Below are positions 7,325 to 11,134 of a DNA stretch of 11,134 bases, in pieces. A program made the position numbers and the translations under genes. The DNA is from CAZAAW01 sp964483325 (GTDB lineage: Bacteria > Pseudomonadota > Alphaproteobacteria > Rhizobiales > Kaistiaceae): contig CAZAAW010000048.1 in the NCBI GenBank assembly GCA_964483325.1, positions 1 to 11,134 of the forward strand, read 5' to 3'. Under the pieces are notes generated by a model. That model did not search any database. It saw only the letters and a program-made list of their open reading frames with translations, and was not told the origin of the DNA. Positions within the stretch are counted from its first letter, which is position 1. Every line of letters starts with the position of its first letter.

Positions 7325-7388
7325 TTATCAGTTGCTCAGGAGAAAGGTTCGGATTCAGGGGAACACCATTTTCCTTTAGCCCCTCCCC

Positions 7389-8813
7389 CTACACCACCTT
7401 CCCCGGGTTCATGATCCCCAGCGGATCGAGCGCTGCCTTGACGGTGCGCATCAGCGCCATCTCGACCGGCGGCTTCACCCCCGGCAGCAGGTCGCGCTTC
7501 AGGCGGCCGATGCCGTGTTCGGCGGCGATCGAGCCGCCATATTTCGCCACCACGGCGTGGACGACGGCGTTCATGGCGCCCCAGCCGGCGAGGTAGGCGG
7601 CCTTGTCGGCGCCTTCCGGCTGGCTGACGTTGAAATGGATGTTGCCGTCGCCGAGATGGCCGAAGGGCACCGGGCGGCAGCCGGGGACCAGCGCTTCCAC
7701 CGCCGCCGTCGCCTCGGCGATGAAGGCCGGCACCGCCGCCACCGGCACCGACACGTCGTGCTTGATCGAGCCGCCCTCCGGCTTCTGCACCTCGCTCATC
7801 GCCTGGCGCATGCGCCACAGCGCCGCCGCCTGCTCCGCCGACCCCGCCAGCGCCGCATCGGCGACGGTGCCGGCGCCGCGGCCGGCGGCGAGGATCGCCT
7901 CGACGAGCGCCTGCGCCTCGGCGGCGGAGCGGCCGGAGCTCACTTCCAGCAGCACGTACCAGGGATGCGGCGCCGCCAGCGGGTCGCGCGCCCCGGCGAG
8001 GTGGCGCAGCGCGAAGGCGAGCCCGAGGCGCGGCAGCAGCTCGAACGAGGTCAGCGCCGGACCGGCGATGCGGCGCGCCTCGCCGAGCAGCGCCAGCGCC
8101 GCCTCGGGCGCCGCCACCCCCGCCAGCGCCACGGCGCGGCCGCGCGGCCGCGGGAAGAGCTTCACCGCCGCTGCGGTGATGATGCCGAGCGTCCCCTCGG
8201 CGCCGATGAACAGCTGCTTGAGATTGTAGCCGGTATTGTCCTTGCGCAACGTCCGGAGGCCCTGCCAGATCTCGCCCGACGGCAGCACAACCTCCAGCCC
8301 CAGCGCCAGGTCGCGCATGGTGCCATAGGCGAGCACCGCCAGGCCGCCGGCATTGGTGGAAAGGTTGCCGCCGATCGTAGCGCTGCGCTCCGAGCCGAGC
8401 GACAGCGGGAACAGCCGGTCCACCGCCGCGGCGGCCGCCTGTGCATCGGCGAGGACGACGCCGGCCTCGGCGATCATCGTATCGCCGGCGGCATCGACGG
8501 CGCGGATGCGGTCGAGGCGGCCGAGCGACAGGACGATCTCATTGCCGGTGGCGTCGGGCACCTGGCCGCCGACGAGGCCGGTATTGCCGCCCTGCGGCAC
8601 GATCGGGATGCGCCGCTCCGCCGCCAGCCGCACCACCGCTGCCACCTCCTCGGTGCTCCCCGGCCGCACCACGGCGGCGGCGCGCCCGACATAGAGGTCG
8701 CGCCACTCGGTGACATAGGGCCGCTGCGCCTCCGGCTCGGTCAGCACATGCGCCGGCCCGACAAGCGCGGCAAGACGGGCGGCAAGACTGTCGGCAAGAT
8801 CGGATCGCTGCAT
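7389..8813 (-). CDS. FAD-linked D-2-hydroxyacid dehydrogenase (D-2-hydroxyglutarate/glycolate/lactate dehydrogenase type)
   Basis: A 474-residue cytosolic flavoenzyme of the VAO/GlcD family (FAD_binding_4 plus FAD-oxidase C domain). The N-terminal FAD-binding domain shows PQGGNTGLVGGQVPD (73-87) and the TIGGNLSTNAGG segment (147-158). The C-terminal substrate domain contains KHDVSVP (351-357), HLGDGNIHFN (386-395), IAAEHGIGRLKRD (429-441) and the end signature DPLGIMNPGKVV. H386, H393 and E432 correspond to the metal-binding residues of D-2-hydroxyglutarate dehydrogenase, which favours that group, but the substrate cannot be fixed from sequence. The frame is open upstream to 8927; I chose ATG 8813 because the family homology begins there and the extension is low-complexity Arg/Gly/Pro. 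No good ribosome binding site is seen. It is divergent from purD. Confidence 0.92.
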   Translation of the reverse strand: MQRSDLADSLAARLAALVGPAHVLTEPEAQRPYVTEWRDLYVGRAAAVVRPGSTEEVAAVVRLAAERRIPIVPQGGNTGLVGGQVPDATGNEIVLSLGRLDRIRAVDAAGDTMIAEAGVVLADAQAAAAAVDRLFPLSLGSERSATIGGNLSTNAGGLAVLAYGTMRDLALGLEVVLPSGEIWQGLRTLRKDNTGYNLKQLFIGAEGTLGIITAAAVKLFPRPRGRAVALAGVAAPEAALALLGEARRIAGPALTSFELLPRLGLAFALRHLAGARDPLAAPHPWYVLLEVSSGRSAAEAQALVEAILAAGRGAGTVADAALAGSAEQAAALWRMRQAMSEVQKPEGGSIKHDVSVPVAAVPAFIAEATAAVEALVPGCRPVPFGHLGDGNIHFNVSQPEGADKAAYLAGWGAMNAVVHAVVAKYGGSIAAEHGIGRLKRDLLPGVKPPVEMALMRTVKAALDPLGIMNPGKVV

Positions 8814-8935
8814 GGCGCGGCACAGTAATGAGCCCCGCCGCCCCGGTCGAGGCGGCCCGGTGCCGCGCGCCCTCTGCGCCGCGCGAGGCCTGCGCCGCAC
8901 AGCCGAAACGGCCTCGCCCGCGCCCAACCGTCCCG

Positions 8936-8964
8936 TTGGCGCCTGCCCGGGCGCGTGCTAGGTC
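8936..8964 (+). promoter_or_regulatory. Candidate purD promoter (Caulobacter-like sigma-70)
   Basis: TTGGCGC (8936-8942) and GCTAGGTC (8957-8964), separated by 14 bases, match the Caulobacter vegetative consensus TTGACGS-N10-14-GCTANAWC at all but one specified base in each element. The start point would fall within a few bases of ATG 8973, implying a leaderless or nearly leaderless purD transcript. The spacing is at the upper limit, and the very high G+C background raises the chance of coincidence. Confidence 0.4.
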
Positions 8965-8972
8965 GGCGGCCC

Positions 8973-10238
8973 ATGGACAAGCTCAACATCCTCCTCATCG
9001 GCAGCGGCGGGCGCGAGCATGCGCTGGCCTGGAAGCTGGCGCAGTCGCCGCGCCTCGGGCAGCTTTTCGCGGCGCCCGGCAATCCCGGCATCGCTGAGCA
9101 CGCCAGCCTCCTCGCCGTCGATCCGGCCGATGCGGCGGCGGTCATCGCCGCCTGCCGCGACAAGGCGATCGGCCTCGTCGTCGTCGGGCCGGAGCAGCCG
9201 CTCGTCGACGGCCTTGCCGATGCGCTCACCGCCGCCGGCATTCCGGTCTTCGGGCCGAGCGCCGCGGCGGCGCGGCTGGAGGGCTCCAAGGGCTACACCA
9301 AGGATCTCTGCGCCGAGGCCGGCATTCCGACGGCCGCCTACCGGCGCTTCACCCTGCCGGGGCCGGCGCGCGCCCATGTCGTCGCCGAGGGGCTGCCGAT
9401 CGTCGTCAAGGCGGACGGCCTCGCCGCCGGCAAGGGCGTCACCGTCGCCGCCACCCTCGCCGAGGCGATGGACGCCATCGACGCCTGCTTTGCCGGCGGC
9501 GCCGGCGCGGTGGTGATCGAGGCGGTGCTGACCGGCCCTGAGGCGAGCCTCTTCGCCCTCAGCGACGGCGACACGGTGATCCCCTTCGGCACGGCGCAGG
9601 ACCACAAGCGCGCCTTCGACGGCGACATGGGCCCCAATACCGGCGGCATGGGCGCCATCTCGCCGGCGCCGGCGCTGACGCCGGCGCTCGCCGAGCGCGC
9701 CATGGCCGAGATCGTCCGCCCGACGGTGGCGGCGATGAAGGCGCGCGGCGCGCCGTTCCGCGGCGTCCTCTATGCCGGGCTGATGCTGACGGCGAGCGGC
9801 CCGCAGCTCATCGAATACAATGTCCGCTTCGGCGATCCGGAATGCCAGGCGCTGATGCCGCGTCTTGCGGGCGATCTCGTCGAGATCCTGCTGGCGGCGG
9901 CCGAGGGCAGGCTAGCGGCGCTGCCGCCGCCCGCCTGGTCGGACGACACCGCCGTGACGGTGGTGATGGCCGCCAAGGGCTATCCCGGTGCGGTCGAGAA
10001 GGGCTCGGTCATCGGCGGCCTCGACAGGGCGGCGGCGCTGCCCTGCGTCACGATCTTCCAGGCCGGCACGGCGCAGCAGGACGGCCGCCTCGTCGCCGCC
10101 GGCGGCCGCGTCCTCGGCGTCACCGCCACCGGCGCCGATGCCGGCGAGGCGCGCCGCCGCGCCTACGCGGCGGTGGCGGCCATCGACTGGCCGCAGGGCT
10201 TCTGCCGCAGCGACATCGGCGCCACCGCAACCGGCTGA
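8973..10238 (+). CDS. purD: Phosphoribosylamine-glycine ligase (GAR synthetase)
   Basis: A cytosolic ATP-grasp enzyme that joins 5-phosphoribosylamine and glycine, using ATP, to give glycinamide ribonucleotide (second step of purine synthesis). The 421 residues are full length for bacterial PurD. Visible signatures are the N-terminal LLIGSGGREHAL (7-18), GNPGIAEHA (36-44), the ATP-grasp loop VVKADGLAAGKGV (144-156), the highly conserved block at 209-228 (QDHKRAFDGDMGPNTGGMGA), the GARS signature RFGDPECQ (285-292) and the C-terminal domain (AAKGYPG from 333). The segment usually reading EEFLxGEEAS is IEAVLTGPEAS here, a minor variant. An in-frame GTG at 8955 would add six residues, but it lies inside the predicted -10 region and before the family start, so ATG 8973 is preferred. 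It appears monocistronic, divergent from the oxidase. Confidence 0.98.
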   Translation: MDKLNILLIGSGGREHALAWKLAQSPRLGQLFAAPGNPGIAEHASLLAVDPADAAAVIAACRDKAIGLVVVGPEQPLVDGLADALTAAGIPVFGPSAAAARLEGSKGYTKDLCAEAGIPTAAYRRFTLPGPARAHVVAEGLPIVVKADGLAAGKGVTVAATLAEAMDAIDACFAGGAGAVVIEAVLTGPEASLFALSDGDTVIPFGTAQDHKRAFDGDMGPNTGGMGAISPAPALTPALAERAMAEIVRPTVAAMKARGAPFRGVLYAGLMLTASGPQLIEYNVRFGDPECQALMPRLAGDLVEILLAAAEGRLAALPPPAWSDDTAVTVVMAAKGYPGAVEKGSVIGGLDRAAALPCVTIFQAGTAQQDGRLVAAGGRVLGVTATGADAGEARRRAYAAVAAIDWPQGFCRSDIGATATG

Positions 10239-10253
10239 GCCTTTTCCTTCCGC

Positions 10254-10283
10254 TTGACTCACCCATATCCCGCGGGTTATGCG
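10254..10283 (+). promoter_or_regulatory. Candidate promoter of the arsR-type operon
   Basis: CTTGACTC (10253-10260) contains a near-consensus -35 (TTGACT), followed after 18 bases by TATGCG (10278-10283) as a partial -10. The start point would lie about 20 bases before ATG 10311. The -10 sits inside the palindrome at 10274-10296, as expected for a repressor-controlled promoter. Confidence 0.4.
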
Positions 10284-10296
10284 TTACTCATAGCCC
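10274..10296. promoter_or_regulatory. 23-bp operator-like palindrome, probable ArsR binding site
   Basis: Left arm GGG-T-TATG-C-GT and right arm AC-T-CATA-G-CCC surround a central T; 9 of 11 base pairs are symmetrical. The size and imperfect symmetry suit the operators of ArsR-family dimers. It overlaps the predicted -10 and lies 14 bases before the ArsR start. The half-site GGGTTAT recurs at 10299-10305, next to the start codon, and may be a second contact. Autorepression is inferred. Confidence 0.6.
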
Positions 10297-10310
10297 TGGG
10301 GTTATTGGTC

Positions 10311-10634
10311 ATGCCGGATGTCCCTGATCTCCTGTTCCGGACGCTGGCCGATCCCACCCGGCGGGCGCTCTTCGAGCGGCTGTGCCGCGATGGGGAGCAG
10401 ACTGTCGCGGCACTGACGGCCGGCGCCGGCGTTTCCCAGCCGGCGGTGTCGAAGCACCTGGCGGCGCTGAAGCGCGCCGGCCTGGTGAGCGACCGGCCGG
10501 CCGGCCGCCAGACGCATTACAGCGCCCGGCCGGCGGCGCTGTCGCCGCTGATCGACTGGACGCGGCAGATGGCCGGGTTTTGGGAAGGCCGCTTCGACGC
10601 TCTCGAGGATCTGCTGAAAAGGATGGACCAATGA
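10311..10634 (+). CDS. ArsR-family winged-helix transcriptional regulator
   Basis: A 107-residue DNA-binding protein. DLLFRTLADPTRRALFERLC (6-25) is the family's first helical block. The helix-turn-helix spans about 30-59, with recognition helix QPAVSKHLAALKRAG (43-57), and the wing is DRPAGRQTHYSA (61-72). The single cysteine (C25) and the absence of an ELCVCDL-type motif argue against classic metal sensing. It belongs instead to the ArsR type found next to SRPBCC/AHSA1 genes, whose inducer is generally unknown. The frame is open upstream to 10254, but ATG 10311 is preferred because homology starts there, GGGG lies 9 bases upstream, and the promoter and operator occupy the upstream stretch. 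It overlaps the next gene by 4 bases, so the pair is probably an autoregulated operon. Confidence 0.92.
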   Translation: MPDVPDLLFRTLADPTRRALFERLCRDGEQTVAALTAGAGVSQPAVSKHLAALKRAGLVSDRPAGRQTHYSARPAALSPLIDWTRQMAGFWEGRFDALEDLLKRMDQ

Positions 10635-11041
10635 ACGATGTGCCAGAAATCCGCACCGTCACCGTCGAGCGCGACTTCGCCTATCCGCCGGAGAAGCTGT
10701 GGCGGGTGCTGACCGAGCCGGCGCTGATCGAGGAATGGATCGGCATGAAGACCGACTTCGCGCTGCAGCTCGGCAAGAAGTTCGACTTCACGGGCGAATG
10801 GGGCGGGGTCAATTGCGAGGTCGTCGAAATCGACCCGCCGAAGGTGCTCGCCTACAAATGGGACGCCATGGGCCTCTTCAGCACCGTCACCTGGACGCTG
10901 GAGCCGACCGGCAGCGGCACCCGCCTGCGCATGGAGCAGGAAGGCTTCAAGCCCGACCAGGACTTCGCCTACCAGGGCGCCCGGCAGGCCTGGCCCGGCT
11001 ATTTCGACGCCATCGAGGGCCTGCTGGCGAAGGGCGCCTGA
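10631..11041 (+). CDS. SRPBCC-domain protein, AHSA1 (Aha1 C-terminal-like) type
   Basis: A 136-residue cytosolic protein with a START-like (SRPBCC) helix-grip fold that forms a deep pocket for a hydrophobic ligand. TVERDFAYPPEKLWRVLTEP (11-30) is the typical first strand and helix with the LWR-x-LTEP signature. EEWIGM follows (34-39), then strands including VVEIDPPKVLAYKW (64-77) and WTLEPTGSGTRLRMEQEGF (88-106), and a closing helix, AWPGYFDAIEGLL (120-132). Despite the AHSA1 name, bacterial members are not established Hsp90 co-chaperones, and the ligand or reaction is unknown. The start ATG overlaps the arsR-type stop (10631-10634), and AAAAGGA seven bases upstream (10617-10623) is a good ribosome binding site. 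The ArsR/SRPBCC pairing is a widespread conserved arrangement. Confidence 0.92.
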   Translation: MNDVPEIRTVTVERDFAYPPEKLWRVLTEPALIEEWIGMKTDFALQLGKKFDFTGEWGGVNCEVVEIDPPKVLAYKWDAMGLFSTVTWTLEPTGSGTRLRMEQEGFKPDQDFAYQGARQAWPGYFDAIEGLLAKGA

Positions 11042-11042
11042 A

Positions 11043-11059
11043 GGCGGGCGCCACCCGCC
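11043..11059 (+). terminator. Hairpin after the arsR/SRPBCC operon
   Basis: GGCGGG (11043-11048) pairs with CCCGCC (11054-11059) around the loop CGCCA, starting two bases after the SRPBCC stop. The position suits a terminator, but no T-tract follows, so intrinsic termination is uncertain. Confidence 0.4.
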
Positions 11060-11071
11060 CGGCGTGGCCCA

Positions 11072-11083
11072 TCCCTCACCCGG
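11072..11083 (+). repeat. Palindromic repeat, copy 3, truncated
   Basis: TCCCTCACCCGG matches the start of the tamB-borne repeat read on the minus strand (TCCCTCATCCGG) at 11 of 12 bases, and it shares TCACCCGG with the copy at 48-93. The expected CTCTCCC/GGGAGAG hairpin does not follow; a different sequence begins at 11084. Confidence 0.5.
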
Positions 11084-11134
11084 TGTATGGACCGGGGACA
11101 TGGTGGACATGCGTTCGGAGACATCGTGGACAGT
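11084..11134 (+). mobile_element. Possible insertion-sequence left end (IS481-like), cut by window edge
   Basis: The sequence begins with TGT, as many IS481-family ends do. It carries a 13-bp direct repeat with one mismatch, GACATGGTGGACA (11097-11109) and GACATCGTGGACA (11120-11132), offset by 23 bases, which could be transposase-binding sites. It starts abruptly inside a palindromic repeat. No transposase is visible within the window. The family assignment rests on resemblance to remembered IS481 ends and is tentative. Confidence 0.4.

Noticed and set aside
8814..8927. Extended start for the FAD-linked oxidase
   Set aside because: The extra residues are Arg/Gly/Pro-rich and unlike the family, whose sequence begins at the chosen ATG (8813).
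8939..8954. Small GCGCC/GGCGC hairpin upstream of purD
   Set aside because: A five-base-pair stem is easily met by chance at this G+C, with no context suggesting a riboswitch or attenuator.

Overview
The window looks like chromosomal DNA of a high-GC alphaproteobacterium, probably of the Hyphomicrobiales. This rests on very high G+C (46 of 60 bases in the hand-counted stretch 1381-1440), a TamB-type gene with alphaproteobacterial features, short palindromic repeats with CTCTCCC/GGGAGAG arms, and Caulobacter-like promoter elements. The genus cannot be read from this sequence.

Layout. (1) Positions 1-203 are non-coding and hold one palindromic repeat. (2) Positions 204-4676 (+) encode a TamB-family envelope protein of about 1490 residues. 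A second copy of the repeat sits in frame inside this gene. (3) Positions 4677-7388 form a lower-GC islet (30 of 60 bases at 6361-6420). It holds a two-gene, overlapping HTH/nucleotidyltransferase module of toxin-antitoxin or abortive-infection type, with a large palindrome just before its first start codon. A convergent gene in the islet encodes an orphan PD-(D/E)XK nuclease of the HsdR N-terminal type. (4) Positions 7389-8813 (-) encode an FAD-linked D-2-hydroxyacid dehydrogenase-like enzyme. (5) Positions 8973-10238 (+) encode PurD, divergent from the oxidase. (6) Positions 10311-11041 (+) hold an ArsR-type regulator overlapping an SRPBCC/AHSA1-type gene, with a 23-bp operator-like palindrome upstream. 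(7) The right edge shows the start of a third palindromic repeat that breaks off into what looks like an insertion-sequence end.

How the parts work together. tamB (outer-membrane biogenesis), purD (purine synthesis) and the oxidase are ordinary chromosomal genes. The islet between tamB and the oxidase appears to be acquired DNA with a likely defence role. The ArsR/SRPBCC pair is a self-contained, probably autoregulated operon.

The most notable observations are the palindromic element carried in frame within tamB and flanked by that protein's only two cysteines, the HTH/nucleotidyltransferase module with its operator, and the interrupted repeat at the right edge. The gene families are all recognisable. 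I saw no CRISPR array, tRNA or rRNA.
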